8,331 nt of DNA, taken from the NCBI GenBank assembly GCA_003477185.1, contig DMTJ01000568.1, positions 1-8,331 of the forward strand, read 5' to 3'. The DNA is from Lentisphaeria bacterium. GTDB lineage: Bacteria; Verrucomicrobiota; Lentisphaeria; JABSQK01; UBA12247. Positions 1 to 6,796 of this stretch are shown piece by piece. The stretch's first letter is position 1; every line of letters begins with the position of its first letter. Below the pieces are notes generated by a model. It did not search any database, was not told the DNA's origin, and worked only from the letters and a program-made list of their open reading frames with translations. A program made the translations under genes and the position numbers.

Positions 1-2769
1 TCCATTGCCTACATCATTGGGCAGCAAATCCTGCACCAGCATCAGGTCGGCGGTCGCTGGGTCACTGCAGCATTGACTGCAGCTTCCACCTTCCCCGACA
101 GACTTGCGATCTCAGGGGACGGGGAGCGGGTCCTGTTTGTCACGGAGGATAACCTCATCGCGGCAGATCAGGACGTCTTGCAGGACGTCTATCTATGGGA
201 GCCAAGTATGGAGACTGTCACACTTGTAAGTGATCGTTTTGACACCGCACAGACCGTAGACGCCCACGCCCACAATCCTGCGCTATCCGCAGATGGGAAT
301 TGGATAGCCTTCTCCTCAGAAGCAAATCTTGCTGGCGACTCAGCCCTCCCGAATGCTGTGATTTGGCTGCGCTATCTTGACTCTGAGGACTGGGAGATTG
401 TCGGAGTAGCAGGTGAAGACGCAAGGGCCCCAGCGCTTTCTCAGTCCGGCAGATACCTCAGCTTTCAGGCGGGCACCGAAACTCGGGTGGCAGATATGGC
501 GAACAACGTCGTAACGACCCGCACTTTGGGCAATACCGCCGTCACCGGACCGCTCAGCGCAAGTGGGCGTTTTCTCATGGTCCGCAGCACTGGCAGTGAG
601 TATCCGCTGGAGGAGGCAACACTTCCGCCCCAAACGGACGCAAGCCTCCAGGCTTGGCGCTTTAACTGGCGTGCGAACTCCGCAATGCCCGCATCATTCT
701 CCGGGATACAGTATGCTGATGCAGACGTAACCGCTTCGACGTTGTCTGCGAATGGGCGCTACTGTGCCTGGGCGTCAACGACCTCTGGATTCGGATCGCT
801 GCTGAACGGGAGACGTCAGGTCTTTCATACAGACTTGGGGGAAAGTCCGAATGCACTGCCGCAAATTCAACAGCTGTCCCTGAACACGCCTGAAGAGACC
901 GCCCTGACGGTGACCCTCACCGCCACAGATCCAGATGCCGACGACTTACTCGTAGAAATCATCGGCCCTCCCCTCACCGGTTCGCTCAGCCAATTCAACT
1001 CCCGGAGGCGCCCAGATCACCCTCAGACCACGGTTTTATACCAGCCACCTTTGGATTTCGCGGGATCAGTGACCTTAACCTGGCAAGCATCCGACGGCAT
1101 CGCCACCGTAACATCTGCTGTCACAATCCAAGTCTTGAACGTAAATGATCCCCCGAGCCTGGGCGAAATTGGGCAGCAAGAAGTTGCAGAGGGGCAGCTC
1201 CTTTCGGTGCCCCTGATGCTCACTGACCCTGACCTCGCGAATATACCTCCGGATACCCACACCTACACCGTAACGACCGGGCCAGGCCAGGTCCTAAATG
1301 GTACCTACATCTACACGCCTGATCACACTGTGGTGACTGAGACTGGAGGCCAACGACTGCTCGACGTAACCGTCGAAGTACGAGATTCCCACAATATTCC
1401 GGCGACCACGAGCTTCTTCGTTCAAGTGACGGATGTCAACAGTGCGCCTCAGGCAACCAACGTCACGCTGCTTCCACAGAGTGATGCCCTGTTCGTTACC
1501 AGTGACTTGACGTTTTCCTACGAGTACCTAGATAGCGATGGTGACTCTGAGAATGCAACCGGGGCCGTGGAGTGGTTTACTCGCGCCACTGCTAATGACG
1601 GCTTCGAACTGTGGTCCGGCACCACGATTATCGAGGGCCGCACTCACACTCTGCCAGCTGGCACGGCACTGCGAGACAGCGAGTGGTTTGTGCGTGTAAC
1701 CCCCACGGATACACGCACTGGCGCTGATGCACTGAGTGGGACGCCAGTAGAGTCCCCGGTCAGAACCGTCCAGAATACGATCCCCCCTGCCTTGGACCTG
1801 ACGGTTACGGTATTGGAAGACTCACAAACGACCATCACCCTCAATACCGCAGACCCGGACCCGGGCGACACGCCGGAGATTCGGGTAAATATCCCAGCAT
1901 ACGGCAAACTGATTTCCATCTCAAGCAGTGCAACCGAAGTCAGTCTGCGCTATACGCCAAATTCAAACTTTTTCGGGGAAGACTCGTTCGTATATTCGGC
2001 AAGGGATGATCGTGCCCAGCAAGCCGGAATCGTGACGATTCAGGTCATCGCCCAGCCTGATCCGCCAGTCACATCGCCCATCACAGTAGTACTGGACGCG
2101 CCTGCTACATCGGCAACGTTCACGGTCACCGCGACAGACCCGGATGAGCCAGCGGGCATCACCGAGTCGCTCTACACCTTCTCGCTATTGAGCACACTGA
2201 CCAGCAGCGTTCTTCGCGATGAGACAGGCACAGCCTACACTGAATCCGGCTTCACGCTGGATCTCCTACCTGGAGCCATTCATTCCTTGGCTGCCGAGTT
2301 TAATGACCAACTGGTACGCTACCGTATCACTGACGCGGACGGGCAGTTCTCCGAAGCTGATCTTCGCATCGTTGTGGGCGCAGTCCGCCCTACATTCGAG
2401 GTTCAGCCAGGGTGGAACCTACTCACGGGATCTCACAACTCCCCCGACACCATCTCCCAGACATTCGGAACGATCGCGTTCCCCACTGGCTACGCTATGT
2501 CACAAGGAGAGCTCACCAGCACGACAGCCCTGACAGCTGGTGCAGGAACCTGGGTCTTCTGCACAAGCGAAGCAATCGTGCCCTATATCGCGGCACCTAC
2601 CCCTTCCTCGGCCCCCGCGCTCGAATCAGGCTGGAACCTGGCTGGAACAATCGGAGACGGGCCCTATGCGCCTCCTTTCATCGCCTGGGCCTGGGACCCA
2701 ATCCACCGGGCATTTCGGCGCGTGGAATCTCTCGGCACCAACGAAGCCGCTTGGATCTGGACCCCTTAG
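1..2769 (+). CDS. Large exported TolB-propeller / cadherin-Ig repeat protein with C-terminal GWNL modules (5' partial)
   Basis: Probable secreted or surface protein; its specific function is not recognised. The frame is open from the first base, so the true start and any signal peptide lie upstream; the TTG at 73 is only the first internal start-like codon. Counting from base 1 (922 residues), residues ~35-260 carry five beta-propeller strands of TolB/PD40 type (ISGDGERVLF, LSADGNWIAF, LSQSGRYLSF, LSASGRFLMV, LSANGRYCAW). Residues ~290-790 hold about five cadherin/Ig-like repeats, seen from 'TATDPDAD', 'FAGSVTLTWQASDG', 'VNDPP', 'YLDSDGDSE' and 'FFGEDSFVYSARD', with Asp-rich strand ends typical of calcium-binding repeats. 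Residues ~800-922 contain a duplicated module opening with 'GWNL' (~804 and ~877) and closing with an aromatic strand (GTWVF; AAWIW). There is no C-terminal membrane anchor or LPXTG signal. The last codons overlap the convergent kinase gene. A role in adhesion or carbohydrate contact is only a guess. Confidence 0.85.
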   Translation, partial: SIAYIIGQQILHQHQVGGRWVTAALTAASTFPDRLAISGDGERVLFVTEDNLIAADQDVLQDVYLWEPSMETVTLVSDRFDTAQTVDAHAHNPALSADGNWIAFSSEANLAGDSALPNAVIWLRYLDSEDWEIVGVAGEDARAPALSQSGRYLSFQAGTETRVADMANNVVTTRTLGNTAVTGPLSASGRFLMVRSTGSEYPLEEATLPPQTDASLQAWRFNWRANSAMPASFSGIQYADADVTASTLSANGRYCAWASTTSGFGSLLNGRRQVFHTDLGESPNALPQIQQLSLNTPEETALTVTLTATDPDADDLLVEIIGPPLTGSLSQFNSRRRPDHPQTTVLYQPPLDFAGSVTLTWQASDGIATVTSAVTIQVLNVNDPPSLGEIGQQEVAEGQLLSVPLMLTDPDLANIPPDTHTYTVTTGPGQVLNGTYIYTPDHTVVTETGGQRLLDVTVEVRDSHNIPATTSFFVQVTDVNSAPQATNVTLLPQSDALFVTSDLTFSYEYLDSDGDSENATGAVEWFTRATANDGFELWSGTTIIEGRTHTLPAGTALRDSEWFVRVTPTDTRTGADALSGTPVESPVRTVQNTIPPALDLTVTVLEDSQTTITLNTADPDPGDTPEIRVNIPAYGKLISISSSATEVSLRYTPNSNFFGEDSFVYSARDDRAQQAGIVTIQVIAQPDPPVTSPITVVLDAPATSATFTVTATDPDEPAGITESLYTFSLLSTLTSSVLRDETGTAYTESGFTLDLLPGAIHSLAAEFNDQLVRYRITDADGQFSEADLRIVVGAVRPTFEVQPGWNLLTGSHNSPDTISQTFGTIAFPTGYAMSQGELTSTTALTAGAGTWVFCTSEAIVPYIAAPTPSSAPALESGWNLAGTIGDGPYAPPFIAWAWDPIHRAFRRVESLGTNEAAWIWTP

Positions 2770-3992
2770 CGAATATCGCTACCCGCAACGGCTGCCGCCA
2801 ATTCCACAGCTGAGGGGCGCTCAGCCGGATTCTTGGCCAGACAGCAACCGACCAGGCTGACAAGCGTGGGATTAAGCTCATCGCGCTTAATCGCAGGTGG
2901 CTGGCATGACATGTGTTGATGGAGCAACCCCATGGGGGAATCTGCCGCGAAAGGCGGGTGTCCAGTGGCCAGCTGATAGGCTGTTGCTCCCCAGCTATAC
3001 ACATCGGCAGAAGGATGGACACGACCGTTGCGAAATTGCTCAGGGGCCATATAAACCGGCGTGCCTGCAGCAATGGCAGCGTCACCGCCAACGGCGAGCG
3101 CGACGCCAAAATCGCCTAGTTTCACGTGGCCGCTGTGAGCTCGGAACAGATTGCTGGGCTTAATATCTCGATGAACCACGCCTCGCTCATGAAGATAGGC
3201 AAGTGCGCTGGTCGCTTGCTGCCACACAGACTGCCACTCGGTAGCAGTCAGCGCCCCATGAATCCGCACGTATCGGTGCAAATCGTGCCCATCGACAAAC
3301 TCCATCAGGCAGTGCGGAGCACCGTCTAGCTCACCGTGCCCAATGACGGACACGAGGTGCGGATGAGAGAGAGCGGCAAGGCAGGCTGTCTCCCGACGAA
3401 ATGCCTCTTCGGTGGGACTGCCTAACGCCGACCGAGCAAGAATCTTTACCACCCGCGTGTGATCGCCATCCTTGACCAGATGCACCGATGTCGCACCAGT
3501 CCATGATAATGACCGCACGACAGGATAGCCCCCCACCTGCACATCTTGGATGCACTCTCCGTCCTGCTGAAGACGCTCAATGCCGCGGGTTACGGTGACC
3601 ATGGGATCGACTGCAAGGCGACGGGTCAGGAGTCGACGCAGATGCGCCAGAAGCAGATCAGGATGATAGGGCTTGCTGAGATGCGCATCTGCTCCGGACC
3701 GACTGGCTCTGGCTCGAGTTTCGGGGGAGTCCATCCCGGTCAGCATCACCACGGGAAAAAAGGAAGAGACTTCCTGCTTGAGCCACTCGCATAGGTCAAA
3801 TCCGTTTCCATCGGGTAGCTGCACATCCAAAAAGGCGATGTCCGCAAAATGCGTATGCATCATTTCTTGAAGGCCAGTCTGTGCATCACGCAGAGACGCA
3901 AACGTGACAACATCTTCAAATCCAGCCTCCGCCAACGTATCGCGAAGCATAAACCTGTCTGCTGGATTGTCATCGACAATCACGACCTTCAT
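2766..3992 (-). CDS. Response-regulator receiver domain fused to Hanks-type Ser/Thr protein kinase
   Basis: A 408-residue cytoplasmic signalling protein. Residues 1-125 form a CheY-like receiver: acidic pair D7/D8, phospho-acceptor D56 (FLDVQLPDGNG), T85 and K107 (LSKPY). Residues ~158-405 form a eukaryotic-type kinase with the VAIK-equivalent lysine K183 (RVVKIL), helix-C E201, catalytic loop HRDIKPSN (D276, N281), DFG at 294-296, APE at 316-318, D330 and R392. All catalytic residues are present, so it should be active. The Gly-rich loop (~163-170, SWTGATSV) is degenerate, with one glycine where GxGxxG is usual. There is no DNA-binding output domain, membrane segment or sensor domain. By family knowledge, a histidine kinase would phosphorylate D56 and could gate the kinase; that link is inference. 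ATG start; only 3 nt separate it from lpxD, so it is probably translated from the lpxD message. No close Shine-Dalgarno is visible (GAGGG lies 13 nt upstream). Its stop overlaps the convergent gene's stop. Confidence 0.93.
   Translation of the reverse strand: MKVVIVDDNPADRFMLRDTLAEAGFEDVVTFASLRDAQTGLQEMMHTHFADIAFLDVQLPDGNGFDLCEWLKQEVSSFFPVVMLTGMDSPETRARASRSGADAHLSKPYHPDLLLAHLRRLLTRRLAVDPMVTVTRGIERLQQDGECIQDVQVGGYPVVRSLSWTGATSVHLVKDGDHTRVVKILARSALGSPTEEAFRRETACLAALSHPHLVSVIGHGELDGAPHCLMEFVDGHDLHRYVRIHGALTATEWQSVWQQATSALAYLHERGVVHRDIKPSNLFRAHSGHVKLGDFGVALAVGGDAAIAAGTPVYMAPEQFRNGRVHPSADVYSWGATAYQLATGHPPFAADSPMGLLHQHMSCQPPAIKRDELNPTLVSLVGCCLAKNPAERPSAVELAAAVAGSDIR
2767..2781. repeat. Perfect 6-bp inverted repeat on the convergent stop codons (possible bidirectional terminator)
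   Basis: TAGCGA-ATA-TCGCTA forms a perfect 6-bp stem with a 3-nt loop. It contains the TAG of the plus-strand gene and all but one base of the minus-strand TAA. No T tract follows on either strand, so it is not a canonical intrinsic terminator. The position between two convergent genes with no intergenic space suggests a role in ending or protecting both transcripts, but chance cannot be excluded. Confidence 0.35.
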
Positions 3993-3995
3993 TTG

Positions 3996-5054
3996 CTACG
4001 GATTGCCCTCGAGGCGGCCTTTCAACTCCTCGACTTGAGCTTCAAGCTCCTTAAGCCGATTCATCGCATCCGGGAGCTTTCGCACGCACGCGGCCTGCCT
4101 TAGGTACTGCATGCGGTCCACTGCAGGTGTCCCCATCAGGACGCGCCCCTCTCCTTCCACCGAAGAAAACACACCACTTAGGCCCGCGACTGTTACCCGA
4201 TCACCAATCTCGCAGTGGCCGGTAACGCCGACCATTCCGGCAAGAATCACCGAGTCTCCCATGCGAGTACTCCCGGCAATCCCAGTCAACGCAACCACTA
4301 GACAGTCTTCACCCAGTACGCAGTTATGGGCGACTTGGACTAGGTTGTCGATTTTGGTACCGCGCTTAATCCATGTTCGCCCAAAACGGGCGCGATCCAC
4401 TGTGGCTCCGGCCCCAATTTCGACGTCATCATCAAGCTGAACAATTCCGATCTGCGGAATCTTGTAGTGCTTCCCGTCCCGCTGATGGTAGCCGTAACCA
4501 TCAGCACCGATTACTGATCCACTCTGGAGAATCACGCGATCTCCAATGCGGCAATGGTGGGCAACCGTAACGTTTGCATGTAGCAGGCAGTCATCACCGA
4601 TTACAGCGCGCACGCCCACAACACAACCGGGCCCGACCACCGTGTGCTCACCGATGGATGCGCCTGCCTCAATGACGGCATTGGGCCCGATTGTTGCGGA
4701 GTCCGCAACGATAGCTAACGGGTCTACCACCGCATTTGCATGTGCTCCGGAGCTGGCCTTTGGGGGCGCCGGAAACAGGGCACCGGAAGTCTGTTCGAGC
4801 GCAGCAGACGGGTCACCGCAGATGATGATCGACCGCGTTCCCCCTGCGCTTGCACGCTCGGCAAGGTCGTCGCTCACGAGAATCACGCCAGCTGTCGTGC
4901 CTTCTAGGTCGCCCAAGTAACGGCGATTGTTCAGGAAGGATACATCGTCAGGGCCTGCGTCCCGAAGAGATGCAACACCGTTGACAACTTGCTTCCCATT
5001 CCCTTGGAGATTGCCACCGACTAGGGCGGCGATCTCCTCGACTGTTTGTTCCAC
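3996..5054 (-). CDS. lpxD: UDP-3-O-(3-hydroxyacyl)glucosamine N-acyltransferase LpxD
   Basis: Catalyses the third step of lipid A synthesis: transfer of a 3-hydroxyacyl chain from acyl-ACP to the 2-amine of UDP-3-O-acylglucosamine, in the cytoplasm. 352 residues, near the usual ~340. Residues ~1-100 are the uridine-binding N-terminal domain (VASLRDAGPDDVSFL). Residues ~105-310 are a left-handed beta-helix of hexapeptide repeats (IGPNAVIEAGASIGEHTVVG and onward). Diagnostic segments are GADGYGYH at 183-190, KIPQIG at 198-203, and KIDNLVQVAHN at 234-244, with the expected catalytic base H243. The C-terminal ~325-348 is a short Leu/Glu helix, as in other LpxD trimers. The start is GTG, 11 nt after the skp stop, with no purine-rich ribosome site between, which suggests translational coupling; no upstream in-frame start exists. 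Skp-lpxD is a classic pair, but the usual fabZ/lpxA do not follow here; a receiver-kinase does. Confidence 0.96.
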   Translation of the reverse strand: MEQTVEEIAALVGGNLQGNGKQVVNGVASLRDAGPDDVSFLNNRRYLGDLEGTTAGVILVSDDLAERASAGGTRSIIICGDPSAALEQTSGALFPAPPKASSGAHANAVVDPLAIVADSATIGPNAVIEAGASIGEHTVVGPGCVVGVRAVIGDDCLLHANVTVAHHCRIGDRVILQSGSVIGADGYGYHQRDGKHYKIPQIGIVQLDDDVEIGAGATVDRARFGRTWIKRGTKIDNLVQVAHNCVLGEDCLVVALTGIAGSTRMGDSVILAGMVGVTGHCEIGDRVTVAGLSGVFSSVEGEGRVLMGTPAVDRMQYLRQAACVRKLPDAMNRLKELEAQVEELKGRLEGNP

Positions 5055-5065
5055 TACGGCAGCGA

Positions 5066-5698
5066 CTAGTTGCCGACGCCGAATCCGCCGCGGCTATCGA
5101 GCTCCTTGCTCTGCTCGCGGAGCTCCTCGAGCTCCGCGTGATGGCCACGGTTCAAGATCTCCACCACGGCATCGGTGAAATCCATCTCTGGCTCAAAATA
5201 AACAAACGCCGGAATTCCATTCAAGGTCTTTCCCGAGCTGTCAAGTACTAGGCGCAGCTTACGGGCCTTGGCCTCCTGCTGGACAATGTCTGCGATCTCC
5301 GCAACCAACAGCGCGCGGGTTTCTTCGTAGCGTTCACGCAGGCCACGCTTTTTGTCGTTCTGGTATTCGCGCAGCTCGCGCTTCTTGTCCTGCAGCTCCA
5401 TGAACTTCTGCCGCGCCTCGGCCTGTTTCTCAGCGCGAATCTCTGGCTTCAGTGCCAGGTTCAGGGACTCATCGCGCGCCTTATTTGCCTCGCGCTGCAA
5501 TTCCCCAATCGAGGACTCGAGAGCAACGGCATATTGCTTGTACACGTCCATCTGCTTCTGGAGTTTAATCTCTTCCTTAACCGTCTTATAAAACTCCTGA
5601 AAGATTCGTTCCATATCAACGAATCCAATAGAATCCTGGGCAGAGCAGGTACATACGGCGAGTACGACAGCAGCGAGAATTGGGCGAATGGGGAACAT
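5066..5698 (-). CDS. skp: OmpH/Skp family periplasmic chaperone
   Basis: Holds unfolded outer-membrane proteins in the periplasm on their way to the BAM complex. 210 residues, longer than the ~160 of enterobacterial Skp. Residues 1-20 are a signal peptide (R5, then hydrophobic ILAAVVLAV) with likely signal peptidase I cleavage after CSA (20|21). The mature start, 'IGFVDMERIF', is the family's typical first beta strand. Residues ~38-145 are a long charged coiled coil (KQAEARQKFMELQDKKRELREY), the tentacle region. The C-terminal strand/helix part (LVLDSSG at ~150-156; FTDAVVEILN at ~174-183) closes the OmpH fold. The extra ~25 C-terminal residues (HAELEELREQ, then a Gly-rich tail) are an unusual extension. 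The ATG has a clear AGGAG site six bases upstream. It sits between the STAS gene (26 nt gap) and lpxD (11 nt gap), the latter being its normal neighbour. Whether it is a true functional Skp orthologue or a related OmpH protein cannot be told from the sequence. Confidence 0.92.
   Translation of the reverse strand: MFPIRPILAAVVLAVCTCSAQDSIGFVDMERIFQEFYKTVKEEIKLQKQMDVYKQYAVALESSIGELQREANKARDESLNLALKPEIRAEKQAEARQKFMELQDKKRELREYQNDKKRGLRERYEETRALLVAEIADIVQQEAKARKLRLVLDSSGKTLNGIPAFVYFEPEMDFTDAVVEILNRGHHAELEELREQSKELDSRGGFGVGN
5116..5138. repeat. 10-bp perfect inverted repeat inside the 3' end of the skp gene
   Basis: Arms CGCGGAGCTC (5116-5125) and GAGCTCCGCG (5129-5138) are perfectly complementary around a 3-nt loop. 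On the minus-strand transcript this gives a GC-rich hairpin whose 3' foot is ~50 nt before the skp stop and ~60 nt before the lpxD GTG. No U tract follows, so it is not a standard terminator. The coding meaning is the charged helix AELEELRE, so codon constraint may explain part of the symmetry. Confidence 0.6.
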
Positions 5699-5704
5699 GT
5701 GGGT

Positions 5705-5709
5705 CTCCT
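5705..5709 (-). promoter_or_regulatory. Ribosome binding site of skp
   Basis: AGGAG on the minus strand, six bases before the ATG at 5698. It is the best Shine-Dalgarno match in the window and fixes the skp start. It contrasts with lpxD, STAS and the kinase, which have none nearby. Confidence 0.75.
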
Positions 5710-5724
5710 GTTTAATGAAAGTTA

Positions 5725-6216
5725 CTATTCTGAAAGATTCTCTATATCCTTGCGGATAAATTCAACGACGTCCTTGAAGCGTGTGATGTTGGCCGCATCA
5801 ATCTCGGTCAGCATTTCGTGAGCCTCCAACACGGTACGAGCCTGCGCCAGTCGCGAGGTATCGGCAGGTTCAAGCACTCTCCAAGACAAGCCGCTTAGGT
5901 CACGGTCAATGAACGAGACAATGCGATGCACGCCAAGTTCCTCGAGTTGCTCACGGCGCTCTCGGTTTGCGTTGGCAATCGCCAGCATGCAGCCGCCTAC
6001 GCGACCTTGTGATGCGATCTGTGCCAACACTCCCATGAACGTGCTGTCCATCCCGGTGCAAGCGGCAAGGTCGATGATCACGCGAGGCACTTGCCGCCGC
6101 ACCATTTCGAGCCCGTACGCGGCGATCTCTCGGCTGCAGCTGAAGCTGCCCTTTCCCAAAACTCGTATTGCGGCACCGGCTTCGTCGGCGCTGACAAAAA
6201 TTTCGCTGTCGGCCAT
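5725..6216 (-). CDS. STAS-domain protein, anti-sigma factor antagonist type
   Basis: 163-residue cytoplasmic protein with a STAS domain over residues ~5-115. Proteins of this type switch partners such as anti-sigma factors depending on phosphorylation of a conserved Ser/Thr. The signature is VIIDLAACTGMDSTFMG (46-62): the hydrophobic strand ending in D49, then DST, where S58 aligns with the phosphorylated serine of SpoIIAA/RsbV-type proteins. 'ELGVHRIVSFID' (93-104) matches the terminal helix/strand of the fold. Residues ~118-163 are an added helical, charged tail (LAQARTVLEAHEML; FKDVVEFIRKDIENL) not needed for STAS, perhaps for a partner. The ATG lies 147 nt after the HU gene and has no recognisable ribosome site; skp follows after 26 nt. 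No anti-sigma kinase or sigma factor gene is seen in the window, so its partner is unknown; the downstream Ser/Thr kinase is one candidate. The mlaB-like role in lipid transport is a less likely alternative. Confidence 0.88.
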   Translation of the reverse strand: MADSEIFVSADEAGAAIRVLGKGSFSCSREIAAYGLEMVRRQVPRVIIDLAACTGMDSTFMGVLAQIASQGRVGGCMLAIANANRERREQLEELGVHRIVSFIDRDLSGLSWRVLEPADTSRLAQARTVLEAHEMLTEIDAANITRFKDVVEFIRKDIENLSE

Positions 6217-6363
6217 GGTAAATCAGGGAAACTGTTGTGGATGAAATGAGTACGCTAGTCGGTTCCGTTCGCCTGTGCCACTAGCGAAGGCTGATCTTCC
6301 TGATGTTGCTGGCGGATAGCGGGGCTTGACAGCGCGTAACGCCTGCCTGCCATCGCTACCCTG
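6217..6363. other. HU-STAS intergenic region with a 7-bp inverted repeat
   Basis: 147 nt without a gene. It contains arms CGCTAGT (6253-6259) and ACTAGCG (6280-6286) around a 20-nt spacer. No T run follows on the minus strand, and I find no convincing -35/-10 pair for the STAS-skp-lpxD-kinase genes. The region probably holds the HU transcript end and/or the promoter for the downstream unit. Confidence 0.3.
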
Positions 6364-6666
6364 CTACGTGGGATCGCTGTGCTCAATTAGCTTACCAACG
6401 CGCTCTTTCATCGTCTTACCGGCCTTGAACTTCACCACTGCTTCCTCTGGAATGACGACGTCTCGCGCTGGCATATTTGGGTTCCGCCCAATACGAGCAG
6501 CGCGCTTTTTCACAGAAAAGACACCAAAGTTTCGAAACTCCACGCCGCGCCCTGCCGCCAGCTCATTGGTTACGTTATCGAGCATCAGCTGCACGACAGT
6601 AGCTATATCACGTTGGTTAAGGCCACTCTGGGCCGCAATTCGTAATACCAAATCTCGCTTTGTCAT
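6364..6666 (-). CDS. HU/IHF family nucleoid DNA-binding protein
   Basis: 100-residue architectural protein that binds and bends DNA as a dimer. The whole length matches the family: helices at 2-14 and 18-38 (TKRDLVLRIAAQSGLNQRDI; VVQLMLDNVTNELAAG), then the signature V42 E43 F44 R45 N46 F47 G48 VF. The DNA-intercalating arm follows, with GRNPNMPARDVVIPEE (60-75) and the family's conserved RNP at 61-63. The end 'VKFKAGKTMKERV' (78-90) is typical. The length and 'FRNFGVFSVKKRAARIGRNP' are closer to IHF subunits than to 90-residue HU, but alpha or beta cannot be assigned. The ATG has GGAG eight bases upstream. It lies 130 nt after the phosphatase gene and 147 nt before the STAS gene, so it may be transcribed on its own, with a candidate promoter at 6727-6754. 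Confidence 0.95.
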   Translation of the reverse strand: MTKRDLVLRIAAQSGLNQRDIATVVQLMLDNVTNELAAGRGVEFRNFGVFSVKKRAARIGRNPNMPARDVVIPEEAVVKFKAGKTMKERVGKLIEHSDPT

Positions 6667-6674
6667 GCAAGCTG

Positions 6675-6678
6675 CTCC
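6675..6678 (-). promoter_or_regulatory. Ribosome binding site of the HU/IHF gene
   Basis: GGAG on the minus strand, eight bases before the ATG at 6666; it supports this start. Confidence 0.6.
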
Positions 6679-6726
6679 ATAAACTGTCCCTATGACTTTT
6701 CGTCCTCACACGTGGATCAAGCGAAA

Positions 6727-6754
6727 ACAATAGTTGCATAGCGCGTTGCGGCAA
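6727..6754 (-). promoter_or_regulatory. Candidate promoter of the HU/IHF gene
   Basis: On the minus strand TTGCCG (6754-6749) and TATTGT (6732-6727) are spaced by 16 bp; each matches four of six consensus bases. It would give a leader of about 50 nt before the HU ATG. The -35 box lies inside the 11-bp palindrome GTTGCGGCAAC (6745-6755), which could be an operator. Matches are weak, and the organism's sigma consensus is unknown. Confidence 0.3.
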
Positions 6755-6796
6755 CCACCTGCAAAGAAAAAAGCCTTTCAGCAAATATGCCGTGAG

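Noticed and set aside
73..75. TTG as the true start of the surface protein gene
   Set aside because: The frame stays open and protein-like to base 1, there is no signal peptide after the TTG, and no ribosome site precedes it; the gene is cut by the window edge.
2678..3109. 143-codon minus-strand open frame overlapping the kinase 3' end and the surface protein gene
   Set aside because: It overlaps two well-supported genes in another frame and shows no family motif; best explained as a shadow of GC-rich coding.
5639..5698. Lipoprotein signal in the Skp-like protein (cysteines at residues 16 and 18)
   Set aside because: LAVC and CTC do not fit the lipobox, which needs a small Gly/Ala/Ser just before the Cys; ordinary cleavage after CSA fits better.
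6326..6682. 118-codon plus-strand open frame opposite HU, with TTGACA at 6326-6331 as a possible -35
   Set aside because: The frame is antisense to HU, and no -10 box lies at a suitable distance from the TTGACA.
6768..6796. T-run (minus strand, 6768-6777) after the phosphatase gene as an intrinsic terminator
   Set aside because: I could not find a stem directly preceding the T-run; the nearest 5-bp complementary arms are too far away and partly in the coding end.
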